Assembly (NCBI GenBank): GCA_026018925.1
Contig: JAKSZU010000016.1
Coordinates: 55,255,075 to 55,319,074 of the forward strand
DNA: 64,000 nt
Source of the DNA: Tupaia tana
Lineage: Eukaryota > Chordata > Mammalia > Scandentia > Tupaiidae
Direction: 5' to 3'
The position numbers and the translations under genes are program-made. The notes beneath the pieces were generated by a model that had not been told where the DNA came from, did not search any database, and saw nothing but the letters and a program-made list of their open reading frames with translations. Shown here piece by piece: positions 42,598 to 54,244 of the stretch; within the stretch, counting starts at the first letter, position 1, and each line of letters begins with the position of its first letter.

Positions 42598-43175
42598 ATC
42601 CCTATATTAATTGTGGCATTATTCACAATTGCTAAGACACAGAACTAACCCAAATTTGCACAAAGAGATGAATGGATTGAAAAAGTGTGGTGCATACACT
42701 CCATGGAATATTATTCAGCCATGAAAAACAACAAGATCCTGGAATATGATAGAAAGTGGATGAACATGGAAGATCTATTGCTGAGTAAGGCAATGACTAT
42801 GAAACAGAGACATTGTATGTCTCCACTTAACATATACTGACTATCTACACCCTACAGTAGAGACTGAAAGACTGGAGGACATAAAAGCATTAAAAATGTT
42901 TATGGACACTTGGGACAAAGTGGAAGGAGAGTGGGAGAGGGGAAGAGTGCAGAAAGGGAAATTTGGGAAAATATGGAGAATTAAGACATTTGTGTTACAC
43001 AGATATGATTTGTTGCCTGTTGGTGATGTCGTGTATAGTATTCTCAACTTGTCTACTGTGCGGCACATATCATGCAGGGTAAAATCTCTTTACAAACTAA
43101 ATGATGATGTATAATAATTGAATGTATAAATAATAATAAATAATACTAGCAATAAAGAAAGAAGAAGAAAGAAAG
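42598..43175 (+). mobile_element. L1 3' end (ORF2 end, 3' UTR, tail)
   Basis: Starts at the codons equivalent to residue 513 of the 13-kb L1 ORF ('tattaattgtggcattattcacaattgctaag'), includes 'ccatggaatattattcagcc', a 3' UTR and a tail of TAATAATAAATAAT then GAAAGAA units. The frame is broken. Confidence 0.85.
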
Positions 43176-43680
43176 AAAAGACTCCCCACAGACCATAAAG
43201 AACAAGCAATGATAGCCAGCAGACTTAGGTAATTTAGATCTTTTATGGAATAAAATAGAAGTAGGGAAACAACGCTCCTGATGTCCACGAGTTAAAAGAA
43301 AAAAAATTGCAAATAGCTACTCATTGGAAAGTACCGCGGACAAAACTGAGGACATCATCTGTGACTCAAAACAGCTTTATAAGATCCAATTCATGGATAA
43401 GTGGGTGAAGCGTATGATTAGGTCTGAAGCTACTGAAGCAACCTGGGCTCTATAAACTCTTAAAACTAACCCTTGTCCTAGACAAGCTCCCTTATTAATG
43501 AGAAATTTCTGGGAGCAGGATCCTATTTGAATAGGACAGAGAAAATTTCAGCAAAGCAAAAGAAAATTCAGATAAAATTTGGGAACAGAAGAGGCAGATC
43601 TCAAAAAATAGTAAATTTATACAAATAGATTTCAATTCTAATTTTGTTCTCTGGGAGGAATCACTCTTATTAATTTCTTT
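43176..43680. other. Unassigned sequence
   Basis: No recognised repeat or gene. Confidence 0.3.
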
Positions 43681-44128
43681 GGGCTAACATAATAAATTAA
43701 GACAAATTTTGTGGCTTAAAGCACCAGAAATTTATTCTCTCACAGTTCTAGAAGTTATAGAAATATGAAATCAAGGTGGCAACAGGTCCATAATTCCCTG
43801 CAAGTTCTAGAGAAGTATTCTTTCTAATCTCTTCCTAACTGTTAGTGGTTTTCTGAAACCTTTGAAGTTCCTTGGTTTGTGGTAGCATAATTCCAGTCTC
43901 TTCTTCTATTTTCACATGGCCCTCTTTTCCATGTGTCTCCTCTGTATACCCTCTCCTTTTCTTATAAGGATGCTAGTCATTGGATATAGGACTCAACTAA
44001 TCCAATATTACCTTATCTTAACTGTATCTACAAAGACCTTATTTCCAGATAAGTTTACATTCAGATAACTAAGAGTTAATATGTGAATCTTTGAAAATTT
44101 TTTTGTGGATACAAATCAACATTTCCCC
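43681..44128 (-). repeat. MLT1-type LTR
   Basis: In reverse: 'gtggcttaaagcaccagaaatttattctctcacagttctagaagt', 'cttcacatggccctcttttcc'-like block, 'cttataaggatgctagtcattgg' and 'gaccttatttccagataagtttacattcag'. A full-length old MaLR LTR. Confidence 0.8.
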
Positions 44129-44780
44129 CCAATTTTGAAAACATTTCCCCCAATTTTTCTCTCTGGGAGATTGTTCTTCATTCCTTACTCTTTGCAGCTT
44201 CAACAGACATAAGTATTGAGAGTATTTATTGTCCAAGTCCTCAGACAATGAAGGAAATTCCCTGAGAAGACTGGCAGACAATGCCTTTATCAAATGTCTT
44301 GGACACATACACTGTGGAGTACAGCCTGGAATGCTGTTACTTCTTTAATCATGGGAGACTGCGGAAGAAATGAGACACACTTGTGGTAGATACCAAAAGG
44401 AACTAAACAGAAGCAGAGAAGAGGAGGCTACAAAGAAGACCAGTGAAAACTATCACAATCCAGAATAGTCAGTATTATGCAACTTTTAGAGATGCAGGAG
44501 TAACTTTAAGATAATGAGCAGGAGTATCAGTCATATTGGACCAGCAGATCAGATCAATACTGGATGATATCACTTTGATAATTGAAGAATATTTCAAATA
44601 AGGTATCCATGATTGCTAGGTCCCTAGTGAGCAGCAAGAGACTCAGGAGCTGGTTATGGAACAGGAATAGGATTTCCCCAAGCTCTAGAATACTACAGAC
44701 AAGGAAGAAATGTTCTATGTAAGACACTCAGACATAATGGAGCTAGAAAAGACAACTAGGACTATTTTCATATGTGGCCG
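44129..44780. other. Unassigned, possibly MaLR internal sequence
   Basis: Lies between two MLT1-like LTRs of opposite orientation. No internal ORF or motif recognised. Confidence 0.3.
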
Positions 44781-44789
44781 TTCATAGAT

Positions 44790-45258
44790 ACTCACACCCT
44801 AATCTACATATGTTAGTCTCTCTATCAAAGGAGAATTAAGTTTTCAGAAGAAATTAAGGTAGCTAATCAACTGACCTGGAGACAGGAAGATTACTTTAGG
44901 CTATCCAGATGGGTTGACATAATCCCAAGGATCCTTAAAAGTCGAAGAAACAGTCAGAAGAGTTAGAATCAGAGGAAATTTGGAAATAGAAGCAAAGTTC
45001 AGTGATAAGCTTTGTTAGCTTTGCAGATGGAAGGGGACCATAAGCCAAAAAATACAGGCTGCTTCTGGAATCTGGAAAAGGCAAGAAAGTAAATTTGCCC
45101 CTTGAGCATCCAGAAAGAAATACAGTTCTAAAAACACTGTGGTTTTAGCTTAATGAGACCTAGTTCTTCTGAAATTTCCTTCAGAACATTAAGATAATGT
45201 ATATTTCTTAAGTCAATAAAATTTTGAAAATCTGTTATAGCAACTATAGAAAATATAC
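44790..45258 (+). repeat. MLT1-type LTR
   Basis: 'gtcgaagaaacagtcagaagag', 'ggaatctggaaaaggcaagaaag', 'ccttgagcatccagaaagaaatacag' and 'gtcaataaaattttgaaaatctgttatagcaac' follow MLT1 order. More diverged than the copy at 4107. Confidence 0.65.
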
Positions 45259-45461
45259 ACATTTAAAGGATGGGGGACAAGTTTTAGGAGTGAGTATCAG
45301 TAGGAGCAATACTAAATGCTAAGAACTCTCTTTTATGGGTGATCTCACAACTAACATTATGTGTAAAGCAGACCCCTCAGTGGTTTTTAAGAAGGGTCAT
45401 TTGTCTATGAGAAGCAAATAAATCATTTCAAATGGTTGAGATTAGGTAATAAGAGGTAGGA

Positions 45462-45778
45462 CAGTGATTGTCAGAGTGTGGTCCCTCGATTGGCATCATC
45501 AGTATCACCTGAGGACCTGGGGGATTAGAAAAGCAAATTCCCAGGACCAGCAGATGGCATAAATGTTTATGTCACTGGAGTCCCACAGGCCAACCGTGGT
45601 TCACTTCCCAGACCCAGAGACTTGAAACTCATGCCAGGAGCATGTGCATGTGTGCCCAAAATCCCCAGAGGAGAATGGAGGAGAATGACATGGCCATCTA
45701 GGGTGGGAGGGGTTGATTTCTTGCTTTCTGTCTCTCTGTCTCTCCAGTGAGCACATGCATCCTATATCAAAAATCTGA

Positions 45779-45834
<56 letters not shown>

Positions 45835-45958
45835 AAATTTCCTCATCCTATCCCACATTGACTGAATCTGAACTATGGTGGAGAAGGGTCAGTAATTTGT
45901 GTTTCAAGAAGCTCCTCTGGTGATTCTAGATGTATGCTAGATTTGAAAACTCCTGGTG
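45462..45958. repeat. MER5A-like hAT element split by a SINE
   Basis: The left part 45462-45541 ('cagtgattgtcagagtgtggtccc', 'cagtatcacctgaggacctggg') and right part 45837-45958 ('tctgaactatgg...gtttcaagaagctcctctggtgattctagatgtatgctag') reconstitute one non-autonomous MER5A-like copy. Confidence 0.75.
45542..45836 (+). repeat. Family A SINE with pure (GAAA)n tail
   Basis: 'aggaccagcagatggcataaatg' start, B box 'ggttcacttccc', end 'catcctatatcaaaaatct', then about 64 nt of GAAA repeats (45770-45834). TSD remnants 'gcaaattccc' / 'gaaaatttcc'. Confidence 0.85.
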
Positions 45959-46139
45959 TAGAGGCTTCAAAAATATTGGAAAGATGGAAGATATTAAGGA
46001 AACTATGTCAACATTTCAGGTTACGAGGACTGGATAAAGATAATAGTAATATCCTAGGAAGAGAAGACTGATTCAAGTCAGTGTTAGCAATTAGGGAATC
46101 TTGGTGCAGTATTTCTCTGAGACTTGCTCTCAGCCAAAT

Positions 46140-46445
46140 AATCATGTGTATCCCAAGTTCATGTACCCTTCTTGGGTCAGACTATGTGGAATGACTGACT
46201 GGTCCATGTGGAGAGATAAAGGCTCAGCTCTCTTGCCTAAAGCTAGGCAATTCTGAAAATGCTTCTTTTCCTACATCAGAGATCTCAATCTTGCAACTTC
46301 ATCCTAGCTCAACTTCTCCCACCATCCCATTCTGTACCCTTAACTCCCTTATGGGTGTTGATCCTGAATATATTTCTCAATAAATATCCTGAATGCAATT
46401 CTTTATTGCAGTCTGTTTCCTGGAAAACCAGAGAACTTAATAAAG
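46140..46445. repeat. Possible old LTR fragment
   Basis: Contains AATAAA followed 50-60 nt later by 'cagtctgtttcctggaaaaccagagaac', resembling the U3/R/U5 end of an old ERV LTR. Weak. Confidence 0.3.
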
Positions 46446-46485
46446 ATGTTGTAAGGAATAAATGATAATATTAGCAAGTACTAGA

Positions 46486-46519
46486 TGATGAGGAAGATGA
46501 TCATGATGATGATGGTGAT
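46486..46519. repeat. (GAT)n-like simple repeat
   Basis: Interrupted GATGAT/GAAGATGAT run. Confidence 0.75.
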
Positions 46520-47690
46520 AAGCTATGCACTCCACTGGCCATGAAATGAACCTTAAGTGGCTAAGAAACTGTTAACAGCTTTTCTTAGGATGGTACTCTA
46601 ATGAAACCACTTAAGTATTGGCTATTGTTTCTTTATGTAGGCCAATCTTTCATTGATAACGTAAGTCAATAGAGTCCACCCCCATTAGTGTGACAATCAT
46701 CATTTTTTTAAAAAAATGTCAACTGGAGAGATGAACATGCAAAATGGTGGTCCTATATTTATTTCCAATTTTGCATTTACTAGCAGGTGAAGGATTCTTT
46801 ACATTCAGTATCCAAGTAAAGTGCGTGTGAAAATATATGAAAAAGGACCTTTTCACCTCATAGTATACCTGCCCTCAAGACACTTACTAATGACAAAGGG
46901 GAAAATAACTTTGCAACAGAGATATCTAAAAGATACCACTCTAACCAAGGTTTCAAAATTAACCCTAACAATGTGAATATATCAACATTTACCTCCTGAT
47001 ACAATGCACTAAGAAGGAAACATTACTTTTGTAACTCACTGAAAATGCATAACATAAATGAATGCCAGAATATAAAGTAAATCCAAATTGAAGGACATTC
47101 TATAAAATAACTGCCTAGCACTTATCAAAAGTATCAAAATCATGAAAGATACTACCCTCCCCCCCCCAACACACACAGACAGGAAATATTTCACATTGTA
47201 GGGGATTAAAAGACCACAGAAACTAAGTGCAATGTATGAGCCTGGTTTGAATCCTAGATCAGAAAGGGAGTGTTAATTGGATAACTCAAGAAATTTGAAC
47301 AAAGTCTCTGTACTTGTTACTAATATTTAATAGTATTATATCAATGTTATGTTAGTAATTTTAATCCTTGTATGATGCTAGAGGGTTCGGTCTCCCTATG
47401 ATGAGATACGCTCTTACAGACCACTTCTTCTGCTAACCATAACTGTAAACTCCAGATGAAACACAAACATACACACAGTAAACTCCCCAAGGACTCTGTG
47501 AAGAGACCAAAATTAGGCAAGTTGTGGAGGGGAGACCACAACTTCAACAAGTGACTTACATGGTGCTGAGTCTGCAATTTATTTTTCTTGCACAGTTTTA
47601 CCTCAGAAGAGTCCAGTCATGGAGTGGTGTGGCACAGATCACTAAGACTCCAGTAGAAGCTGGAGTTTATAAGTTCTATTCATACAAATT
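46520..47690. other. Unassigned sequence
   Basis: No recognised repeat or gene apart from a short C run near 47156-47168. Confidence 0.35.
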
Positions 47691-47699
47691 TTAAATCTA

Positions 47700-48000
47700 T
47701 GCAGTCATTTCAGCAGTTTTTAAATTTTATATCCATAGTCCCAATCCTTTATTATTTCCTTCAAGATACTAATCATAATTTTTTTTGCCTGATAATTCTG
47801 ATATTTTAATATTGGGCCATATGATTCTTTTGCCAATGGTTTCTGCTGACTCAGATGATGGTATTTCCTTATTTGTTTTATGAATATTGACTGTGAATTC
47901 ATTTTCCATGCAATGTTACTTGTGGACGTTCTTAGAGGATGCATTCTAAATAGTATTTATGTAGGTTTTCACTGGAGTTCTAGGAGACACTACCAACCTA
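47700..48000. repeat. Ancient L1M-type LINE fragment
   Basis: 'gaatattgactgtgaattcattttcc...cactggagttctaggagacactaccaacc' resembles the same old L1M region as 21500-23270. Weak. Confidence 0.35.
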
Positions 48001-48379
48001 AGATTCTTTAAAATAAATTCTCACCTTAAGGTTTTTTAGGCCAACCCAACAGGATAAATTGGGGTTGGCTTATATAAATGCCAATTTGTAATTGCACATC
48101 CTTTTCACCCTGAACAAAGGCAGACACAGAATTTACTTCCTGCTCTCTTATGTGAAGCTATTTTCAGTTTATTCTTACAATGAGAGGGTAGCGTTCAGAG
48201 ACCACAGCTATATATGGAGCGTTTCCTACCAGTCTCTACACTGAGTCTAACACTAAGTCTTGCCTTTAGGCCCTCATAGCTGCAAGAGGATCAAAGATGT
48301 TTTTGGCAGATGTTTCCAGTGCCAAAAACACAATCAAAGCAATTTTACTCTCTGATTACAACTTTTACTTTTTAAATTT

Positions 48380-48494
48380 TTATTTATTTTATATATTTAG
48401 TCACTATACTCACTTAACTTGTAAATTGAATTTACCCAACTTGAATATACTTCACACCAGTCAAGTTGAGGATAAAAAACACATTATCACTTTG
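48380..48494 (-). mobile_element. L1 3' UTR end
   Basis: Matches the 33490-33642 and 55905-56077 copies ('tcactatactcacttaacttgtaaattgaatttacccaacttgaa...caccagtcaagttgag'). In reverse it is the last part of an L1 3' UTR. Confidence 0.6.
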
Positions 48495-48889
48495 TTTTTA
48501 GCCTCTGAGATTTTCTCAATTTCTTGCCATCTCAGAAATTCTTTTAAAAGTATTTTAAATAAAATATTTCTAGTTATTTTAGAAGGCAGGTTATAAAATC
48601 TGCCATGCTGCTAGGAACAGATATATCTTTATCACTGTTGACTGTGGACTATATTTTCTGAATGTCCTACCCTAAATTCAAGAATAGCCAGATCAAATAG
48701 CTAGTGTAGGTTATAGATTCTATTACTCTCATGAAACCCATAATTTTGATTTGTTTTCTAGTCCTCACCTAACCTATAATTTTAGCCAAACACTGACAGA
48801 ATTCTGGTCATAGAGATACCTCTGAATCCCAGCTTTCAACTGTAGCATCCTGATATTCATCCTGAACCACTCATCTTGAAAATATACCC

Positions 48890-49300
48890 ATTTGGTTTCC
48901 TCAGAGGTACTTCATGTCAAAATACAACCCAATATCTTCTCATAAAATTAGTGTATGGAATCTCCAAATACCAACTTCTCTAGTTATAAGCCTGAGAGTC
49001 ATTCTTTACTCTCTATCTTTTATAAATCACAGCCAAATTATATCATTTACACACCTCAGATATTTTCTGTTCTTCTCATTTTTATTACATCTATCTTAGT
49101 TCTTCATTTTTTTGCTCGGGTTTCTATAAAATCCTCTTTCATAGTCTTCTTGTATTTAGACTTGCCCCCTCCATCTATTGGTGGCATTGTATCCAAATTG
49201 ATCTTTTTAATATTAAAATCAAATAATTTCATGAACTGTACACTGTTGCTGAAAAATGACTTTCCACTTCATAGTCTCTCTTGGTTCTACATAGGACTTT
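48890..49300 (+). repeat. L2 LINE fragment
   Basis: The order 'aagcctgagagtcattctttactctctatc', 'gccaaattatatcattta', 'ccaaattgatctttttaatattaaaatcaaataatttcatg' is the ORF C-terminal part of L2 in plus orientation. Decayed frames only. Confidence 0.65.
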
Positions 49301-49822
49301 GTGGCTAGTTTCCAACAAACAGAAGAAACATAGATAACATCAGAGATGAGCTGCTTGAGAGGCCGTTATTCCTTCTCTGCTCTCTATTCTCAGCAAGATT
49401 GACTATGTGTTGATTTCTAGAGTCACTTTGAAAAATTACATATTGAAAGTGAAAGAACCTCCAATATCTGGCTCCCTGAATGACTACTTGGTGCAGAGCC
49501 ACCCAAACTCATCTATTACTGTTATTTATTTAAAAGACTTCTGACTAGTACAAAAATTATAACAATGTCTTGAGGGGATTATAGCATATGTATAAATAAA
49601 ATAAATTAAAACATAATAGCACAAATGTCAGGAGGGGGGAAGTCAACTGAATTATGCTACTAAGAGTTTCCCACGTTCTGAAGAAGTCCATTATCAAAAG
49701 AGATTATTATAAAGATTAATATCATAATCTCTAGAGCAAACAGCAAAAGGAAATACAAAAGAATTACTGCTAAAAAATTCAACAAGAGAGCTAAAATTTA
49801 TTGCTAAGGAATACTTGATTCA

Positions 49823-50345
49823 GGCCCAGCCTGCAGATGCAGTTGGTAGCAACTTAAACTGCAGTACTGGAAGCCACGTGGCTGACTACAGGTTCAGATC
49901 CTCTGGTTGACCTGAAAACATGCCAGGCACATGTGCGCATGCATACCCAGGATTCTGATGAGCTGGAGGGCTGGGAAAGGAGGACTTTAACATAAACAAA
50001 CACTGTTGAGGGTTCTTCCCTGTCTTTCTCATGCACACATGTGCTCCCATTGTTTATTTTGTTTCGTTTTTGTTTTTGCCAAAGGGTATGCATGCTCATT
50101 AGAGAGAAAAAGAGAGAGAGAAAGCAACTCCTTCCTCCAAAAAGGCATGGTCACACCACAATTCCTTTCCCTCCATTCTACTAAGATTTGTGGTATGTGT
50201 GCATATGCACCCAGTGTGTTTTTCAGGTTGACATGGATGAAGTTCAAACTGTGGTCAGTCATGTCAGCTCCATAATCACTGTACCACAGAGTCAGCCCTG
50301 CATGTGCTCTTTATCATGATTTAAAGAAGTAAACTTTAAAAAAAT
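49823..50345 (+). repeat. Family B SINE split by a family A SINE
   Basis: The left part (49823-50050) has the head, 'ggattctgatgagctggagggctggg' and 'actgttgagggttcttccc'. The right part (50299-50345) has 'tgctctttatcatgatttaaagaagtaaactttaaaaa'. Confidence 0.8.
50051..50298 (-). repeat. Inner family A SINE
   Basis: From 'gtttttgccaaagggtatgcatgctc' to 'gtaccacagagtcagccc'. The host sequence 'catgtgctc' occurs on both sides (50037-50045 and 50301-50309). Confidence 0.8.
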
Positions 50346-50535
50346 AATACCTGATACACCCCAAAGAAGCAGTGAAAAGAAGCAGTAGAGGAACAACAGA
50401 TAGTAGAAAACACTTAAACTTAAACCCAACCATAACAATAATTATGTAGCAAATATAAATGGACTAATTTCTCTATGCAAAGGAAAATATTGCCAGACCA
50501 CCAAAACAGAAAGAAGAAAAGCAATCTAAATACAG

Positions 50536-50745
50536 CCCAGTCACAATAGCTACATTATGCAACACTGGAACCATTCAGAAGATTAGGGTTCAGTTTCTAA
50601 GTTTATCTGTATGTACATATGCTCATGATCCTTGTTGGATGGGACAACTACAGGGAGAGTCATGGTGTGAGACACTGTTGAGGGTGCTTATCTTTCTCTT
50701 AAAGGAGAGAGGGATGTAAAGAGGGGAAGGTGGAAAGGGGAGAAA
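50536..50745 (+). repeat. Degenerate family B SINE
   Basis: 'attagggttcagtttctaag', 'catgatccttgttggatggg' and 'gagacactgttgagggtgc' blocks. Strongly decayed. Confidence 0.5.
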
Positions 50746-50994
50746 GAAAAAAAAATCACAAGCTGTATGTTATTTACTTACACACACCGTAACTCTGATA
50801 CAACACTCTTTAACTATAATACATAGACAATTGCAACTAAAATGATAGAAAAAGATATACTATAAAAATGCTAAGCATAAGAGAGCTTATGAAGCTTTAA
50901 TCTATGTCAGATAAAATACAATTCAAGACAAAGACGAGTTCCAGAAAAAAGAAAGGTCAGTTTATAATGAAAAAGAGGGTCAATTCATCAAGAA

Positions 50995-51422
50995 GATATT
51001 TATCCGTGTTTATTGTAGCATTACTTACAATTGCTAAGACATGGAACCAATCCAAATGTCCAGGAACAGATGAATGGGTTGAAAAAGTGTGGCACATATA
51101 TACTATGGAATACTTCTCAACCATAAAAAAAAATGCAGTGAGACCCTGGCATTTGATAGAAAGTAGATGAATATGGAAGATGTATTACTAAGAAAATCAA
51201 ACCAGACCATAAAATAGAAGCATTGTATGTCTCCACTTAATATATACTGAATATCTGTACTCTATGGCAGAAACTGAAAGATTGGGAAGTATAAAAGTAT
51301 GGAGAGAAACTATGGATAGTAGAGTCAGTGTGGAAGGAGGGTGGAGAAAGGGGGAGGGTGAGAGCAAGAGAATCAAGAGAAAAAGAAAGAAAAAAACACT
51401 TAGGGGACAAAAAAAAAAGGAA
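50995..51422 (+). mobile_element. L1 3' end, plus orientation
   Basis: Starts at the same L1 position as the copy at 42598 ('gtttattgtagcattacttacaattgctaagacatgg'), includes 'actatggaatacttctcaacc', a 3' UTR and an A/G-rich tail at 51370-51422. Confidence 0.8.
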
Positions 51423-51424
51423 AT

Positions 51425-52487
51425 TAAGAATTCTTATGTCCTTTGGGTAGATACCAAGGAGTGGGATTGCTGGATCATATGTAGTTCTATTTATAGATCT
51501 TTGAGGAATCTCCAAATAGTTCTCCACAGTGGCTGGACCAATTTACATTCCCACCAGCAGTGTAGGAGAGTTCCCCTTTCACCACACCCCGCCAGCACTT
51601 ATGAATTTTTTTTTTTTTTTAATCTTAGTCATTCTTACTGGGATTAGGTAGTATCTCATTGTGGTTTTAATCTGCATCTCCCTTACAATGAGGGATATTA
51701 AGCATTTTCTCATATGCCTTTCTCATATGTCTTCCTTAAAGAGTGGTGTTTTTGTTTTTGTTTTTCACCTCATTCTCCCATATTTTAATAGGGTTAATCA
51801 ACTTTTTTTCAGGACAGCTGCTTGAGTTCCTTGTGTATCCTGGTTATCAATCCCTTATCTGACACATAGTTCACAAAAATTTTTCCCATTCTGAGGGCTG
51901 TTGATTCACACTAATTACTGTGTCTTTTGCCATGCAGAAACTTCTTAATCTGATGTAATCCCACTTGTCTATTTTAGGGATTATTGATTGTGCTTTAGGG
52001 GTCTTATTTAAGAAGTTTTTTTGCCTATCTCAATGTCTCCCAGAGTTTCCCCAGTGTTTTCCAGCAGCAGTTTTATAGTTTGAGGTCTTAGGTTTAGATC
52101 TTTGATCCACCTTGAGTTGATTTTTGTCAATGGTGAGAGGTAGGGGTTCAGATTCATCTTTCTGTCAGTGGATATCCAGTTTTCCCAGTACCATTTGCTG
52201 AAGAGGTTTTCCTATCCCCACTGGATTGACTGCTACCCTTTGTCAAAAATCAGTTGGCTGTATGTCTGGGAGTTTATTTCTGGGGAATCTATTCTGTTCC
52301 ATTGGCCCACCTGTCTATTTCTGTGCTAATACCATGCTGTTTGATTATCAGAGCTTTGTAGCATATTTTTGAGCTAGGGAGTGAGATGACACCCACTCTA
52401 CTCTATACGAGGCAATATGAAGTCTTTTATGATTCCAGACAAATTGTATTACTGTCTTTTATAGATCTGTGAAGAATGTCTCTGACA
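51425..52487 (-). mobile_element. L1 ORF2 internal segment, minus orientation
   Basis: Minus-strand ORF2 sequence from about the residues equal to TILKFVWN (52440) to PKDIRIL (51430), e.g. 'gatccagcaatcccactccttggtatctacccaaaggac'. It has no 3' UTR or tail of its own. It stops where the neighbouring plus-strand piece begins in L1 coordinates, so the two are parts of one element. Confidence 0.85.
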
Positions 52488-52502
52488 CTTGTTTCCTTCC
52501 TC

Positions 52503-53510
52503 TCTTCATTCACTTATTCATTCAGTTTATGATTTGTGTGTGTGTGAGAGAGAGATTTTTGCTATAGGGCACATATGCTTGCCTGAGAGACAAAGAGACT
52601 GAAAGCAAGAAATCACCCCCTAGAGGACACAACCATACTGCAATCCCTTCTCCTCCATTCTCTTGGGATTTGGGACATGCATACACTTGGCAGAAGTTTC
52701 AAGCCACCTGGTTCAGAACTTGAACCACAGTTAACCATGTAGGAGTCTAGCACCTTAAGCACTATGCCATCTACTGGCCCCCAGTCCATACTTTTTGATC
52801 ACCTACTATGTTTTGGACACCATTCTAACTTTGTATATACAACAATAAACAAGCTAGACAAGATCCTTGCTTTCCAAGAGTACATAGTCTCCTGGAAAAA
52901 CAGATAAGAAACAAGAAACCATAAAGTTTTCCAGAGAGTGATTAATCATACCAAGAAAGCATAGCAGTTATAGGATAATTAACAACTGGCTGACAGAAAG
53001 GAGTAGGGGGCATTAGCTAACAAGTTTAGGGAGGAGAATTCAAAGGAAGTACCTGAAAACTTAATGAAGAAGAGTTAACAATAGAGAAATCTAGGGGAAA
53101 CCTATTCCAAAAAGAGGGAATTCCTTTTTTGGGATTCTTCGCCAGCTTTGAGTATGTGAAGAAAGGAAGTAGGAATTAGGAAGCCAAAGGTTTGCAGCAG
53201 AGCAAATACCAAGAGCAGGGAAGTAAGGATTAGAAGAGGGAGGTGGAGGCCAGATTATGTAGGCATTTGGATTTCATACATTTATTACAGAGGTTAAGCA
53301 AAGAAGTGTTATGATTTGCTTTAGATTTTAAATGACTATTGTAGCAATTGTGTGGTGAGCATATTACCAGGGAATAAGCATGGAGGCAAAGAGTTTGGTA
53401 AGAGGTTCTTATGGAAATCCAGGTGAGAGGTGAAGATAATTTGGACCATGCTAAAGCAGTGGCAATAGAAGCTCATCTATAGCATAATGAGGTTGAGAAA
53501 ATATTGGTCA
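52503..53510 (-). repeat. L2 LINE, SINE-split
   Basis: The reverse L2 3' end ('cattcacttattcattcagt' | 'tcacctactatgttttggacaccattctaa') is followed by about 700 nt in L2 order: 'gagggaattcc...gcagagcaaataccaagagcagg', 'ggccagattatgtaggcatttgg', 'gcaattgtgtggtg', 'tggaaatccaggtgagaggtg'. Confidence 0.7.
52543..52784 (-). repeat. Family A SINE inside L2
   Basis: From 'gagagagagatttttgctatagggcac' to 'gccatctactggccccc'. Middle-aged copy. Confidence 0.85.
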
Positions 53511-53579
53511 GACCTACTCCTAAGCCTATTCACGGAGTTTGAATACTCTAATTCCAGGCTCGCTCTGACCACTTACCTA

Positions 53580-54240
53580 CTTTCGTTCAAACTGGTCACT
53601 ATATCAGTTAACTAGGGTCATGATAGTACTGAGCAAACACCTAGCCCTAAACACAGTGACTTAAAACAAGCCATCTGTTCTCACTAATCTGGGTCATCTA
53701 AGGGTGGCTTCTACAGGCTGAGCTTCCTGTGCATCTGTGACCTAACACAAAGGAGAAGGTGGCCAATCTAGCCTGGGCTTGCATGGTGTAGCTTGGCTCT
53801 GCTCTCCACATTCCTAACCTTCCTCCTGGGACCAACGGCTAGCCTAGGCATGTTGTCCTCATGGGCATGGCTGAGGTGTACTAGTACAAATTCAATCAAA
53901 AGACACTTTTTAAAACGTTTAGTCATTTCTTATAGGTTTCCCCAATGATTCCTACCCAGGCACAGCCATCCTGGATCACAGGCACACAAGTGAGCACCAG
54001 GTATGTTCAGGGAGTTCCCAGGACATAATCTCAGGACCTTTCCTATGTGTGTCCAGTTGTCATACCCTGGTCCACAAAGACACATTTAAAAAACTTTCTC
54101 TTCTCATGTATGTCAGCACCCTATTGGTTAAAGCCAGGCTTAGATGATTATACCTGGAAGTGAAGGTCCAAGAATATATTCTACCTCCAACTGGACAGTC
54201 ACTTGGCAAAGGGGATGAATACGGGGTGATGGTTGGTGTC
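53580..54240. repeat. Old MER/LTR-type repeat split by a family C SINE
   Basis: 'gtgacttaaaacaagccatctgttctcac' and, after the SINE, 'ccctattggttaaagccaggcttagatg...ggggatgaatac' follow one common old mammalian repeat that I cannot name. Confidence 0.4.
53899..54095 (-). repeat. Family C SINE with TSDs
   Basis: TSD AAAGACACTTTTTAAAAC (53899-53916) and AAAGACACATTTAAAAAAC-like copy (54077-54095). The interior includes 'ccatcctggatcacaggcacac' (7SL-like) and 'gttcccaggacataatctcaggacc' (head). Confidence 0.75.
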
Positions 54241-54244
54241 ACTA

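Larger units (their letters stand above)
49540..50992 (+). repeat. Ancient L1M, ORF1-ORF2 junction region, SINE-split
   Basis: 49540-49822 resembles the inter-ORF region ('ctctagagcaaacagcaaaaggaaatacaaaag'). 50400-50530 resembles the start of the ORF2 endonuclease ('cttaaacccaaccataacaataatta...aatggactaattt'). 50850-50992 continues it ('cagataaaatacaattcaagacaaag', 'ggtcaattcatcaagaagat'). Frames are lost. Confidence 0.6.

Noticed and set aside
48955-49308. 117-codon plus-strand open frame
   Set aside because: It falls in a decayed L2 fragment and does not follow the L2 reading frame throughout.
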